A DNA stretch of 64,000 bases from JANQTF01 sp041741415 (GCA_041741415.1 JBGSKC010000086.1:6320-70319), one strand, 5' to 3'. Shown: positions 17,725 through 27,034, counted from the first letter of the stretch. The notes: generated by a model from the letters alone, not told the origin. Made by a program: numbers and translations.

Positions 17725-18888
17725 ATGTTCGGGCATTTAACCACCTACCTCCGGGAGCGGCAGTTTCGTTCCATCGGCTTTGTGTTTGCCATGCACGCTG
17801 TGCTGTTCAGCCTGTGGGTGACCCGACTTCCTGAAGTGAAAACTGCGCTTGGCCTCACCGAGGGCACCCTGGGTATCACGTTGTTTTTTTTACCGCTTGG
17901 CGCTTTCCTGGCGATGCTCATGGCCAACTGGTTCATCCAGCGCTGGGGGTCCGGGCCCGTCACGATGGTTTCTCTCCTCGTCTATCTTCCCAGCATGGTG
18001 CTTCCGTTGATGGCACAACATGTTGTATGGCTGGGGGCTGCCTTGTTTTTGGTGGGGATGCTCGGCGGGGTGCTCGACATTGCGATGAACGCCGTGGTGG
18101 CCATGCTGGAAAAACGCCATCAGACTGTCATCATGGCCACCACCCACGGCTTTTTCTCCCTCGGAGGCATGATCGGGGCGGTGCTTGGCAGCGTCATGAT
18201 CGGCCTCGGCGTGCCGGGAGCATGGGCCATGGCTGCCACAGTGGGTCTCTTTTTGTTGGGGGCTTTCTGGCTGAATCCCATCATTTACCCCCTCACCGAC
18301 CCCCAAGAAGAAAGCAGCGGGAGCCATTTCGTGCTGCCCGGCAGGGCTGTGCTGGGGCTGTCGATCATCGCATTTTGCACCATGATGGGAGAAGGCGCCG
18401 TGGCCGACTGGAGCGCGGTGTACCTCAAAGAGGAAGTGCTGGCCGGTGCCAGCCTGATCGGCCTGGGCTACGCTGGTTTTTCTCTCACCATGACGATGGG
18501 CCGGTTTATGGGCGACCGCCTCATTCACCGCTTTGGCAGCAACACCATTGTGCTCGCCGGGAGTCTCATCAGCGCCACGGGTCTCGGGATGGTGTTATTC
18601 GCCGAACCCATCAGCACTATTTTTGGCTTTACGCTGGTGGGCCTCGGCTATTCTTCCATGATTCCGGTTGTGTTCAGCGAGGCTGCCCGCTCGGATCCTG
18701 CTTCACCAGCCAGGGGCATCACGGCTGTGGCCACGCTGGGCTATACAGGTTTTTTGGTGGGGCCAGTGCTCATCGGGCTGATCTCCGAAGACGGCGGCCT
18801 CCGTGTCGGGATGCTCTTTTTGCTGGGAACAGTCATCCTCACCATGGCCATCGCCACAAGAAGACGCTCCCGTCTGGCAACGAGATAA
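17725..18888 (+). CDS. Major facilitator superfamily transporter
   Basis: A 387-residue inner-membrane carrier with about 12 predicted helices. It resembles YbjJ/fucose-permease-like MFS proteins: a GTLGITLFFLPLGAFLAML segment in helix 2, GGMIGAVLGSVMIG in helix 5, and a central loop near residue 195. A purine-rich AGGAG at 17711-17715 lies 9 nt before the ATG at 17725 and supports this start over the TTG at 17698. The substrate is not evident. It converges on dnaN. Confidence 0.85.
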   Translation: MFGHLTTYLRERQFRSIGFVFAMHAVLFSLWVTRLPEVKTALGLTEGTLGITLFFLPLGAFLAMLMANWFIQRWGSGPVTMVSLLVYLPSMVLPLMAQHVVWLGAALFLVGMLGGVLDIAMNAVVAMLEKRHQTVIMATTHGFFSLGGMIGAVLGSVMIGLGVPGAWAMAATVGLFLLGAFWLNPIIYPLTDPQEESSGSHFVLPGRAVLGLSIIAFCTMMGEGAVADWSAVYLKEEVLAGASLIGLGYAGFSLTMTMGRFMGDRLIHRFGSNTIVLAGSLISATGLGMVLFAEPISTIFGFTLVGLGYSSMIPVVFSEAARSDPASPARGITAVATLGYTGFLVGPVLIGLISEDGGLRVGMLFLLGTVILTMAIATRRRSRLATR

Positions 18889-18952
18889 GTCCGGATTTTT
18901 CGGGATTTGACAACTCATTCCCCTTTCCACACAGACAAGGCTACCCAGAAAA

Positions 18953-20086
18953 TCAGCTCACTGTCGCAGCCAGCATGATGGGCATCACGAGCATCAGGAT
19001 GTTTTCTCCTTCATCCTGGAGGTTAGGTACAATGATGCCGGCGGTGTTGGGTCGGGACAATTGAAAGACCAGTTCCTCGGTATCGACGTTGTTGACGACG
19101 TCGAGGAGCAGCGATGCATTGAAGCCAATGTCGAGGTCTTCGCCTTCATAGTGGCAGCGGAGCGACTCGCGGGCTTCATTCGCAAAATCAGGATCCTGAG
19201 AAGAGACTTCCAATTCGCTGCCTTTGATGCTGAACCGAACCTGGTGGGTTGATTTGTTGGCGAAGATATTAACCCGGCGCAGCGAACCGAGGAGCTCCTG
19301 CTTGGAGATGAATAGTTGGTGAGGGTTATTGGCCGGGATCACATTCTGGTATTCGGGGAATTTGTGGTCGATGAGCCGGCAAACGAGGAGCAAAGATTCT
19401 GTGTGAAAGAAGGCGTTGGCATCGTTGTAGTGAATGACAACATCGGTGTTGAGGCTGGGATCGAGGGATGCCTTGAGGAGGTTCAGGGCTTTTTGTGGCA
19501 CGATGAAGCTGGTGGGCTGGGCAGCTTTCACGTCCACGCGGCGGTAGCGCACAAGGCGGTGCGCATCAGTGGCAACGAAGGTGACGCCATTTTCGCCAAT
19601 GTCGAACAGGATCCCGTTGAGGGCAGCTTTGTCTTCGTCGGTGGAGGCGGCAAACAAGGTTTTAGAAATGGCCTTGAGCAGTACGTGGAGGGGAAGCTGC
19701 ACCGAGTCGGTTTTGTCGGGGCGGGGGATATTGGGGAAGTCGTCGCCGTTTTCTCCGGAGATTTTATATTTCCCGTTTTCGGAACTGATTTCGATGCCAA
19801 ACGACTGCTCATCGACGATGATGGTAACAGGTTGCTCGGGCAGGGCCTTGAGCACGTCGAGCAAAATTTTGGCGGGGACAGCCACTTTCACGCTTTCACC
19901 CCGGGATTCCACGGCCAGCTTGGTTTGCATCGAGGTCTCCAGGTTGGTGGTAGACACCGTGAGGGTGTTGTTGCCAACATCGAACAAAAAATTTTCGATG
20001 ATGGGCAGCACAGAGCGGGAAGGAATGGCCCCTGCAATGCGGCTCATTTGGCGATACAATGCCGTGGAGGAAACGATGAAGTTCAT
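18953..20086 (-). CDS. dnaN: DNA polymerase III beta subunit (sliding clamp)
   Basis: A 377-residue ring-forming clamp that tethers DNA polymerase III to DNA. It begins MNFIVSSTALYRQMSRIAGA and contains ENGKYKISGENGDDFPNIP in the second domain and FNASLLLDVV in the third. The C-terminal VMPIMLAA corresponds to the MLVMPIML end typical of DnaN. Three clamp domains fit the usual length. An upstream frame starting at 20185 is rejected because the family starts at the ATG at 20084-20086. dnaA is not beside it, so this is not a canonical oriC neighbourhood. Confidence 0.95.
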   Translation of the reverse strand: MNFIVSSTALYRQMSRIAGAIPSRSVLPIIENFLFDVGNNTLTVSTTNLETSMQTKLAVESRGESVKVAVPAKILLDVLKALPEQPVTIIVDEQSFGIEISSENGKYKISGENGDDFPNIPRPDKTDSVQLPLHVLLKAISKTLFAASTDEDKAALNGILFDIGENGVTFVATDAHRLVRYRRVDVKAAQPTSFIVPQKALNLLKASLDPSLNTDVVIHYNDANAFFHTESLLLVCRLIDHKFPEYQNVIPANNPHQLFISKQELLGSLRRVNIFANKSTHQVRFSIKGSELEVSSQDPDFANEARESLRCHYEGEDLDIGFNASLLLDVVNNVDTEELVFQLSRPNTAGIIVPNLQDEGENILMLVMPIMLAATVS

Positions 20087-20173
20087 GGCCCGGTGGCTAA
20101 TTCGTGAGGATAATGAGCTGAACGACAGGGAGTCCTGTCGGCAGGGTGAATGAAATCTGAATTTCTTTTGAAA

Positions 20174-20181
20174 CAAATCTA
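20174..20181 (-). promoter_or_regulatory. Candidate promoter of dnaN
   Basis: The minus strand reads TAGATTTG, matching TAnnTTTG. A GTTG lies 22 nt upstream of it on the minus strand near 20204, a passable -33 element. It would give a leader of about 80 nt before the dnaN ATG. Confidence 0.4.
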
Positions 20182-20235
20182 ACAATTCTCCTCAGTTTGT
20201 AGGCAACTTTTTCCTCACATCCAGCCCTGGAACCT

Positions 20236-20886
20236 ATGCCCCTGATGGACAAACCCCTTCTGAATTACCTGGAAAGCCACAGTGAACCTGAGCCTGCGTT
20301 GCTTCACCAGCTCAGGCGGGAGACACACCAGCAAATGAGCCTTCCCCAGATGCTCACCGATCCCATTCAGGGGCAGCTTCTGCGGCTCTTGTCGGGCTTC
20401 ATCCGCCCGCGCCGGGTGCTGGAAGTTGGTAGTTTCACCGGCTACTCCTGCCTTTGCCTGGCCGAAGGACTTGCAGAAGGCGGGCATATCTTCACTATCG
20501 AACTGCAACCGGAGCGGGCCTCCCGCATCCAGCGATACCTGGACCTCGCAGGGCTGAAGCAGCAGGCCACCCTCCTCATCGGCGATGGAAAAGAGCTCAT
20601 TCCCACCATCGAAGGCGAGTTTGACCTTGTTTTCCTGGACGCCGACAAAGCTCATTACCCGCAGTACTATGAGCTTCTCATGCCCCGGATCGTGGAAGGC
20701 GGGTGGATGATCGCCGACAATGTGCTGTGGCACGGAAAAGTGCTGGAAGCTCCGGCCGACAAAGAAACGGAGGGCATCCAGGCATTTAATCAAATGGCAG
20801 CTGCAGATCCAGCCACGGAGGTAATCATGCTGCCGATGCGCGACGGGCTTTCTTTGATACGAAAAAAGGCAAAATCCAACACTTGA
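20236..20886 (+). CDS. SAM-dependent O-methyltransferase (caffeoyl-CoA type)
   Basis: A 216-residue class I methyltransferase of the metal-dependent caffeoyl-CoA/catechol O-methyltransferase family. Motif I is VLEVGSFTGYS (61-71). The acidic residue binding SAM ribose is in FTIELQPE. The metal-binding set is DADK (135-138) and ADNVLWHGKV (Asp161, Asn162). All expected residues are present. The substrate in Bacteroidota is unknown. It is divergent from dnaN with about 150 bp between. Confidence 0.9.
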   Translation: MPLMDKPLLNYLESHSEPEPALLHQLRRETHQQMSLPQMLTDPIQGQLLRLLSGFIRPRRVLEVGSFTGYSCLCLAEGLAEGGHIFTIELQPERASRIQRYLDLAGLKQQATLLIGDGKELIPTIEGEFDLVFLDADKAHYPQYYELLMPRIVEGGWMIADNVLWHGKVLEAPADKETEGIQAFNQMAAADPATEVIMLPMRDGLSLIRKKAKSNT

Positions 20887-21149
20887 ATCGATTTGTAAAG
20901 ATCCCGGCCTGCTTTTTGCCGTAAGAGCCATGCGCGCATGATCAAGCAAATTGCCTCACATTCGCTCCAAACCTTACCCGTTTGCCGGGCGCAAAAGGCA
21001 AGCTCCGGTCAACCTCACTCGTTTGTAGTTGAATGAGTTGCAGGAAAATCGGATCATTGCAAGATTTAGCATCATCCTTGAATTCCTGGCAGGCTTGCAC
21101 ATCCCGCCGCCCGCTGGTTCCTGCTTCGTTCTATCGAAAATGACCTTGT
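20887..21149. other. Intergenic stretch, no gene seen
   Basis: I see no convincing coding sequence in these 263 bp. The only structure noted is a 12-bp palindrome, catgcgcgcatg, at 20929-20940. The downstream part carries the leader of the LysM/transglycosylase gene. Confidence 0.4.
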
Positions 21150-22961
21150 ATGAAGGCCCCTCAGTTTCTCTTTTTCGCATTTGTTTGGCTCTCGCCGGTT
21201 CTCGCACACGCGGCAGATGTGCCCCGCACCGTCATCTTTTGCAACATGGAAGTGCATCTTTCTGCTGAGGCTCAGGAGAAAGTGCAGGGCTATGTGAATG
21301 ACATCACCCAAAGCCCCCGCTATTTCAACGAAATGGTGAAACGGGCCCACACCTTTCTGCCCTTTGTGGAGGAGGCCCTCAAAACAGTAGGGGTTCCCGA
21401 CGACCTTAAGTACCTCTGTATCCAGGAAAGCGCCCTGCGCCCTGATGTGGTTTCCACTTCGCAGGCAGTGGGTTTTTGGCAATTTAAAGAGGAAACCGCC
21501 CGCGAATTTGGCCTTGTTGTGGACGACAAGGTGGATGAGCGAATGCACATTTACCGATCTTCCGAGGCTGCTGGCCGCTATCTGCTGCGGGCCCACCGCG
21601 ATTTCGACAACTGGGTCTATGCCGTCATGGCCTATTTCCACGGCTTCACCGGAGCCATCCAATACACCGATCCCCGCTATTACGGGGCCCGCAGCATGAC
21701 CCTCGACGCGGATTTTCACTGGTATCCGCTCAAGGCCATAGCCCACAAAATCGCCTACGAAGAGGCCGTTAACCTGCGCCAGCGGCCCCTTGTTGCCCTC
21801 ATTCCCCATTCGACAAACGGGGAAACCATCGTGAAAAACCTCCTCGACAGCCACCAGGGCGTGGATGAAGAAACCTTTTTCCTGTATAACAAGTGGATTC
21901 GCGACCGGCGCAGGCTGCCCAAGGAAGGGCTGTTTACCTACTACGTTCCACAATCAGCTGATTTCTACACCGGGCATCAGGAGGATCCGGTCAAAATTCA
22001 GATTGCCAACGGCGGGGTGCCCATTACCTTTCAGCCGCGGGAAGCTGTAGGAACGATGGACACCTTTGGCGATTTGCCCCTGACACCTTCACCTGAAGCC
22101 ACACGGCCCGGAACCGGGACCTCCCAGCAAGCCCAGCCGATTGCCAACATGGCAGGCGTTTTCCGGGCTGCTGATCCGGGAGATCTGCCCGAACTGCCCT
22201 ATGTTGTCTTCGAAACAATCTACGACCTTCACTACGGTGAGGAGTTTGTGCTGTATAATGGCCGCATCGGGATGCCCGAACTTGCTGAGCGGCTCGGTGT
22301 TCGCCTGGGCCAATTGCTCATGTGGAACGGCCTAACCCCTGGTCAACGCCCGGCAACAGGCAAAATCCTCTACCTCACCAGTCCTAAAAAGGCTCAGTTT
22401 CACGTAGTTGAACCAGGCGAATCTATTTCCTCCATTGCCGAATTCCACCGGACGTCTGCCAACAAAATCGTTCGCAGCAACCGCTTGCTAAAAGAACAGC
22501 CCATGATCTATGTGGGCCAGAAGCTCTACCTCCGTGGCAGCCGCCCCAAGGATGAAAAAATCATCATCCTTCAGCACCGCGAAGACGGCAGCATGGCGAG
22601 CAACCAGCCTAATTCAGAACCACGCAGCCAGAGCAGCAATGAAGGCGGCACGCGGCATGTTCCACCACTCAACACTCCTCCGGCGAACACCCGGCCCACT
22701 TCTAGCCAACCCAGTCAGCCAGCGAATACCTCCCAACTCTCACAAACGAACACCGGGGGAGCCGGTAATTCAAATGCCTCTGGCAGCCAAAATGCTTCAA
22801 CCGAATGGATCAACCATACCGTGAGGCCTGGGGAAACCCTCTGGCAGATCGCCCAGAAATACAGCACCCGTGTTGAAATCATCAAGCGGATCAACAACCT
22901 TAGCTCCGACAATATTCAGGTCGGGCAGGTGCTCAAGGTCATGTCCCGCACCGCTCCCTGA
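21150..22961 (+). CDS. MltD-like lytic transglycosylase with LysM domains
   Basis: A 603-residue periplasmic murein hydrolase. A signal peptide ends near residue 21 (AHAAD). The SLT/goose-lysozyme-like domain (about 75-215) has the catalytic glutamate in CIQESAL (Glu93) and the supporting SQAVGFWQF at 104-112. A first LysM-like unit spans about 360-405. A second (FHVVEPGESISSIAEFHRTS) begins near 413. A Ser/Asn/Pro-rich linker follows, and a clear LysM (HTVRPGETLWQIAQKYSTRV) ends the protein. This matches MltD in layout and should cleave glycan strands to 1,6-anhydromuropeptides. It stands alone on its strand before a small membrane gene. Confidence 0.9.
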   Translation: MKAPQFLFFAFVWLSPVLAHAADVPRTVIFCNMEVHLSAEAQEKVQGYVNDITQSPRYFNEMVKRAHTFLPFVEEALKTVGVPDDLKYLCIQESALRPDVVSTSQAVGFWQFKEETAREFGLVVDDKVDERMHIYRSSEAAGRYLLRAHRDFDNWVYAVMAYFHGFTGAIQYTDPRYYGARSMTLDADFHWYPLKAIAHKIAYEEAVNLRQRPLVALIPHSTNGETIVKNLLDSHQGVDEETFFLYNKWIRDRRRLPKEGLFTYYVPQSADFYTGHQEDPVKIQIANGGVPITFQPREAVGTMDTFGDLPLTPSPEATRPGTGTSQQAQPIANMAGVFRAADPGDLPELPYVVFETIYDLHYGEEFVLYNGRIGMPELAERLGVRLGQLLMWNGLTPGQRPATGKILYLTSPKKAQFHVVEPGESISSIAEFHRTSANKIVRSNRLLKEQPMIYVGQKLYLRGSRPKDEKIIILQHREDGSMASNQPNSEPRSQSSNEGGTRHVPPLNTPPANTRPTSSQPSQPANTSQLSQTNTGGAGNSNASGSQNASTEWINHTVRPGETLWQIAQKYSTRVEIIKRINNLSSDNIQVGQVLKVMSRTAP

Positions 22962-23049
22962 GCCCGGCAAGGTTGATATTGGGTGTTGTTTGCCCCCTTT
23001 TTCCATTGGCTGCGCTTCATTTGCATTTTCCGAATAACCCCTGTCCACT

Positions 23050-23283
23050 ATGATTTCCTTTCTTCTGTGGATGTTTGGATTGCTTTGGCTGTGCCTCACT
23101 GCCTATCTGCTTTTGTGGTGCAGCCAGGTGGAGGAAGGTTCAGACAAATGGCGCTGGCTTGCAGCCATTGTGCTGCTGCCATGGCTTGGTGCTGTGCTTT
23201 GGCTGGTGCATGGAAAGCAAGGACCTCCGCCTTCTGAGTGGAAACGGAACCATCCCGACTCCAATCCTGAGCAGGCAGCATGA
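23050..23283 (+). CDS. Small PLDc_N-like membrane protein
   Basis: A 77-residue protein with two membrane helices (about 4-24 and 35-53) separated by a short EEGSDKWRW loop. Its layout resembles the PLDc_N two-helix module (LLPWLGAVLWLVHGK). Its stop codon overlaps the BioY start (ATGA), so the two are probably co-translated. Small stand-alone PLDc_N proteins have no known activity. Confidence 0.65.
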   Translation: MISFLLWMFGLLWLCLTAYLLLWCSQVEEGSDKWRWLAAIVLLPWLGAVLWLVHGKQGPPPSEWKRNHPDSNPEQAA

Positions 23284-23816
23284 CCGGCCAACGACGCGCC
23301 ATCTTTATTTGGCTCGCGGCCACCTGCCTGGCAGCCCTGCTTGGCCCGGTTCGGGTGCTTCTTCCCGGCGATATTCCCCTTACCCTGCAATCTCTTTTGC
23401 TACTTCTGCCAGGTGCCATGTTTGGTTCCGGCATGGGTTTCACTGTTGCGCTGAGCTACCTGATGCTGGGTGTGTTGGGCCTTCCTGTGTTTTCGGGCGG
23501 AGCAAGTGGCTGGGAGGTGTTGGGTGGTCCTACCGCTGGCTTTTTGCTGGCCTTCCCGGTGGCGGCCTGGCTCACTGGTTTTGTGCACGGCAACATCCGG
23601 CCACACAGCTGGCAGGGGGCTTTCCTGGCATTGCTGGCCGGGCATGTCCTGCTTCTGATCATTGGGTTTTGCTGGCTGGGAATTCACAGCGGATGGCACA
23701 GCATTCCCACCTCCTTTCTGTCTTTGTTGCCTGGGTTGGGAATCAAATTGGTCGCTGGCACCGCAATCGCGGCAGCGTATCAGCGCTGGCTTCAAAAGCA
23801 GGCAACTGGCAGCTGA
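23280..23816 (+). CDS. bioY: BioY biotin-uptake S component
   Basis: A 178-residue integral membrane protein of the ECF-transporter S-component family that binds biotin. Typical features are VLLPGDIPLTLQSLLLLLPGAMFG near residues 27-50, GVLGLPVFSGGASG and GPTAGFLLAFPVAAWL. Six helices are predicted. Energy-coupling ATPase partners (bioM, bioN) are not in the window, so it either shares a general ECF module or works alone, as some BioY proteins do. It is coupled by a 4-nt overlap to the upstream small membrane gene. Confidence 0.9.
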   Translation: MTGQRRAIFIWLAATCLAALLGPVRVLLPGDIPLTLQSLLLLLPGAMFGSGMGFTVALSYLMLGVLGLPVFSGGASGWEVLGGPTAGFLLAFPVAAWLTGFVHGNIRPHSWQGAFLALLAGHVLLLIIGFCWLGIHSGWHSIPTSFLSLLPGLGIKLVAGTAIAAAYQRWLQKQATGS

Positions 23817-23853
23817 GCCAGCATTCCGGCTCTGTTCGCAAAAACCAAACAGC

Positions 23854-24636
23854 CTACTCCTGGCGAATCCGGGTTCCGGTAAATCCCGGCTGATCGATGG
23901 TGGGCAGGGCTGAGGCCAGGCAAATCACGACCTCCTGCACGCCCATGGCGATGGCTTCAAAGGCGTTGTCGAGTTTGGGAATCATTCCTCCGGAAATGAC
24001 CCCTTCTGCTTTCAGGCTGGCATACAATTCCGGGGTGATGAGGGGAATAACGGATGCGTCGTTGCCGGGATCGCGGAGCACGCCCGGGCGCTCGAAGGCA
24101 AAGACGAGGCGAACGGGAGCAAAGGAGGCGACAGCCTGGGCCACATTGGAGGCGATGGTGTCGGCGTTGGTGTTCAGCAAATGGCCCTGGCCATCATGGG
24201 TGAGGGGAGCTAATACGGGCAGAAAACCGCCGTCGAGCAACCATTTGAGGCGATCGGCATCCACGCGGTCAATATCACCCACCCAGCCAAAATCAACGGT
24301 TCCCACAGGGCGCTTGTGCGCCCGGATGAGGTCGAGATCGGCCCCGGTGAGGCCCAGTGCCGGGCAGCCAAGGGCCTGGAGGGCGGCCACCACTTGTTTG
24401 TTCAGCAAGCCTCCATACACCATGGTCACCACTTCCAGCATGGCGGCGTCGGTCACGCGGCGGCCTTCTACCATGGTAGCTGGCAGGCCGAGCCGGGCGG
24501 CGAGGTCGGTGGCGGCTTTGCCGCCGCCATGGACGAGGATTTTGGGTCCGGGAAGCTGAACAAAAGACGCCAGCAGGGCTTGAAGCTGCTGTGCATCGTC
24601 GAGGACCTTTCCTCCAATTTTGAGAATGCTGATCAT
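23854..24636 (-). CDS. argB: Acetylglutamate kinase
   Basis: A 260-residue amino-acid kinase catalysing phosphorylation of N-acetylglutamate, the second step of arginine synthesis. The ATG at 24634-24636 gives MISILKIGGKVLDDA, with the lysine and glycines of the kinase N terminus. HGGGKAATDLAARLGL and the region GMIPKLDNAFEAIAMGV follow, both diagnostic. The usual arg operon neighbours are absent here; it stands between convergent bioY and a divergent membrane gene. Confidence 0.93.
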   Translation of the reverse strand: MISILKIGGKVLDDAQQLQALLASFVQLPGPKILVHGGGKAATDLAARLGLPATMVEGRRVTDAAMLEVVTMVYGGLLNKQVVAALQALGCPALGLTGADLDLIRAHKRPVGTVDFGWVGDIDRVDADRLKWLLDGGFLPVLAPLTHDGQGHLLNTNADTIASNVAQAVASFAPVRLVFAFERPGVLRDPGNDASVIPLITPELYASLKAEGVISGGMIPKLDNAFEAIAMGVQEVVICLASALPTIDQPGFTGTRIRQE

Positions 24637-24767
24637 GCGAAAAAAAATCGGCGTTGATCGGAGAATGCGCGCAAAATTGCACGCGGATTCAGCCAGTTCC
24701 AAACAGGGTGGGCCTGCTTTCAAAACAACTCCCCATCGGATCGGTTTTCAGGTCAACATAACACCAC

Positions 24768-26069
24768 ATGAGCAAACCATCTTCCCAAGCGCCGTGGCTG
24801 AGCCTGCTGCTAGGTTCTGTCCTTATCCGGCTGCTCTACGGCAGGTGGGTGCTCCACGACCACTGGGTTGGGGATGCCAACTGGTACCGACAGGCAGCGG
24901 AGGGCATGCTGAAAGGCCATATCGATCCTTATTGGCCGCCGGGCTTGCCTGCCTGGCTGGCTGGCGAAATGTGGCTCGGCATTCCTCATAACTGGCTGGG
25001 CCTGGCCACCGGGCTACTGTTTTGGGTGTTGTTTTTCTGGGTGTTAAAGGCAGTAGTGTTTCCACCCGGTAACAAGCCCCAGGGATGGTGGATCAAGGTG
25101 GTATTCGCTCTCTTCCCGGCGATGATCCATCAGTCTGTGGTTCCGCTCACCTACCTGCCAGTGACTGTGCTGGTACTGATGGCCTGGCAATGGTCCAGCG
25201 GCAATTGGGGCGGCCCCACCTGGCGGGAAGGGCTTGGCCTGGGGACTGTGCTGGGCTGGATGGTCTTGTTTCGGGCGGCCAGTCTGGCACTGTGGCCAGT
25301 ATTGTTGTGGGGCTATGCCTGGCAACGAGGGCGCTGGCGCTTCATTACCATACCGCTCATGGTGGCACTTGCCTGGGTTGGGATTTGGGAAATAACGCTG
25401 TGGAATCAGGAGCACCGCTGGGTGCTGATCAACAGTGCCAACAGCTATAACTTGTATCTCGGTAATAACCCGTGGACTCCGCTTGATCACGGCTGGGCCC
25501 TGGGTTCGCATGATTTTCGGGGAGATCCTGCTTATGCTGGCTTGTATGCCAAAGTGGACAGTGTGCGGGCGCTGCCTGAAGCAGAGCAAGACATCGCATT
25601 TCGCGAATTAGCCTGGGGCCATGTTGTAGCAGATCCGAAGGCATTTCTCGTTCGGGTGTTGTCGAGAGCGTGGGTGCTGCTGAGTTTTGACACCTTAGCC
25701 GGAGCCACCTTGTCGCAAATGGGTGCCCACCCGGCGCTTGTTGGTGCGACGCTGGGCCTTGATGCCATTTGCTTTTTGGCCTTGCTGATGGGGGCATGGT
25801 GGGGATGGTGTTCCCGGGGGCACTGGCGCAGAGGAGAACGCGGCCTTTGGCTTGCAGCCTGCATAGCCTATTCCCTGCCATACCTGGTGGCCTTTGCCCA
25901 CCCGAGTTTTCATTTGCCGCTGCTTCCTTTATTTGCCTGGGCTGCTATGAAAGGGGATCCTTTGTCTGTTGAAGCTGTTTGGCAGAAAAAATGGAAGGAC
26001 TGGACCCTGCTATGCCTGCTGCTGGCGTTGCAGGTTTTTTGGGTAATTTCATGGGTTGCCCAACGCTGA
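24768..26069 (+). CDS. GT-C-like polytopic membrane protein
   Basis: A 433-residue protein with about 10 hydrophobic helices. After the first helix comes a loop with DANWYRQAAEGMLKG, followed by PYWPPGLPAWL. This resembles the first periplasmic loop of GT-C glycosyltransferases of the GT39/PMT_2 type (acidic residue after the first helix). A later loop holds NSYNLYLGNNPWTPLD, also typical. The donor would be a lipid-linked sugar. Assignment is by topology and motif only; no sugar operon surrounds it. Confidence 0.65.
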   Translation: MSKPSSQAPWLSLLLGSVLIRLLYGRWVLHDHWVGDANWYRQAAEGMLKGHIDPYWPPGLPAWLAGEMWLGIPHNWLGLATGLLFWVLFFWVLKAVVFPPGNKPQGWWIKVVFALFPAMIHQSVVPLTYLPVTVLVLMAWQWSSGNWGGPTWREGLGLGTVLGWMVLFRAASLALWPVLLWGYAWQRGRWRFITIPLMVALAWVGIWEITLWNQEHRWVLINSANSYNLYLGNNPWTPLDHGWALGSHDFRGDPAYAGLYAKVDSVRALPEAEQDIAFRELAWGHVVADPKAFLVRVLSRAWVLLSFDTLAGATLSQMGAHPALVGATLGLDAICFLALLMGAWWGWCSRGHWRRGERGLWLAACIAYSLPYLVAFAHPSFHLPLLPLFAWAAMKGDPLSVEAVWQKKWKDWTLLCLLLALQVFWVISWVAQR

Positions 26070-26153
26070 GACCATTTCTAAGAAAGGAATAATCTCAGGA
26101 AAAGCAGCGCTTGGACTATTTGCTAGTTAAATTTACTTTTTTTGAAATCTAAC

Positions 26154-26199
26154 TACTTTTGAGAAAGTAAACTCCGATTCTGGTTCCCAAATTGGGAAC
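26154..26199 (+). promoter_or_regulatory. Operator/promoter region of the higBA-like operon
   Basis: Two palindromes precede higB. TACTTT-tgag-AAAGTA at 26154-26169 overlaps TACTTTTG, a TAnnTTTG -7 match. GTTCCCAA-a-TTGGGAAC at 26183-26199 is a perfect 8-bp dyad ending 35 nt before the higB start. This layout fits autoregulation by the HTH antitoxin. Confidence 0.5.
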
Positions 26200-26234
26200 T
26201 TTTGCTCTATAGTTGGCCGTTAACCTTAGAGCTG

Positions 26235-26528
26235 ATGAGAGTCATTGCCGAAAGAACCCTTCGGGCGTTCTGGGAAACACACCCTGCCGCAGAGCAGGCA
26301 CTCAAATCTTTGCACAAAGAAATCACACAATCAAGCTGGAATTCCCTGAATGAATTGAAAGCCGATTTTCCGGGGGCAAGCATGTTGGAAGAAAATCGGG
26401 TAGTTTTCAACATAAAGGGCAATCATTATCGGCTCGTCGTAAGGCTCAATTTTGAGCTTCAGCTTTGCTGGGTGAGGTTTGTTGGAACGTACTCAGATTA
26501 TGACAAGATCAACGCGAATACCATCTGA
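26235..26528 (+). CDS. higB: HigB-type mRNA interferase toxin
   Basis: A 97-residue protein of the HigB toxin family (RelE superfamily, ribosome-dependent mRNA cleavage). It starts MRVIAERTLRAFWETHP, the stereotyped HigB N terminus. It continues with an ENRVVFNIKGNHYRLVVRL core and ends with the conserved strand WVRFVGTYSDYDKI. Key residues (Arg/Lys of the core and the C-terminal histidine-equivalent region) look intact. Toxin before antitoxin is the normal higBA order. The downstream antitoxin ATG begins 1 nt after its stop. Confidence 0.88.
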   Translation: MRVIAERTLRAFWETHPAAEQALKSLHKEITQSSWNSLNELKADFPGASMLEENRVVFNIKGNHYRLVVRLNFELQLCWVRFVGTYSDYDKINANTI

Positions 26529-26529
26529 C

Positions 26530-26886
26530 ATGAACATTTCGCCTATCAAAACAGAAAAAGACTACGAAGCTGCCCTGGAAAGACTGGAGCAGATTTTCGA
26601 TGCAAGTAATGGGACGCCAGAGGGAGACGAACTGGAAATCTTGTCGATCCTCATCGAAAAATACGAGGACAAGCACTTCCCGATCAACCTGCCTGACCCG
26701 ATTGAGGCCATTCAATTTCGCATGGAACAGATGGGCCTGCAACAAAAGGACCTGGCAACGATCATCGGTTACAAAAGCCGGGTAAGTGAAGTTCTTAGTC
26801 GAAAACGCAAGTTGACACTCGGAATGATCCGCACGCTGAGCCAATCTTTGAATATCCCTGCTGACGTTCTTGTCCAGGAATATTAA
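26530..26886 (+). CDS. higA: HigA-type antitoxin with HTH domain
   Basis: A 118-residue antitoxin. The N-terminal half (IKTEKDYEAALERLEQIFDA) is the typical helical HigA segment. The C-terminal half is an XRE-like helix-turn-helix (QKDLATIIGYKSRVSEVLSR, then LTLGMIRTLSQSLNIPADVL). It should neutralise HigB and bind the operator palindromes upstream. The start at 26530 is chosen because it follows the toxin stop by one nucleotide and gives the conserved MNISPIKTEKDY start; an in-frame 26479 start would overlap the toxin. Confidence 0.9.
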   Translation: MNISPIKTEKDYEAALERLEQIFDASNGTPEGDELEILSILIEKYEDKHFPINLPDPIEAIQFRMEQMGLQQKDLATIIGYKSRVSEVLSRKRKLTLGMIRTLSQSLNIPADVLVQEY

Positions 26887-26998
26887 CCTTCCCGCTACTG
26901 CGATTCCCAACAGCCTGGCGTTCATCTGGTCTGCCCCAATCCTTCGCGAATCGTCATTCATCCACCCGCTAAATCATTCAGGCAGCAATAATGACCAT

Positions 26999-27034
26999 TG
27001 GCCCAATTCTGCTCAAAATCAGCAGATTGGGCCA
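26999..27034 (+). terminator. Hairpin downstream of higBA
   Basis: Arms 26999-27013 and 27021-27034 (tggcccaattctgct / agcagattgggcca) pair with a single bulge around a 7-nt loop, followed by a T-rich stretch. It would end higBA transcription. Confidence 0.6.

Noticed and set aside
20929..20940. 12-bp palindrome catgcgcgcatg
   Set aside because: Short and not placed at a clear promoter or terminator; too common in GC-rich DNA to interpret.
23828..23854. Hairpin between bioY and argB
   Set aside because: Arms of seven bases with a bulge and no T tract; too weak to call a terminator.
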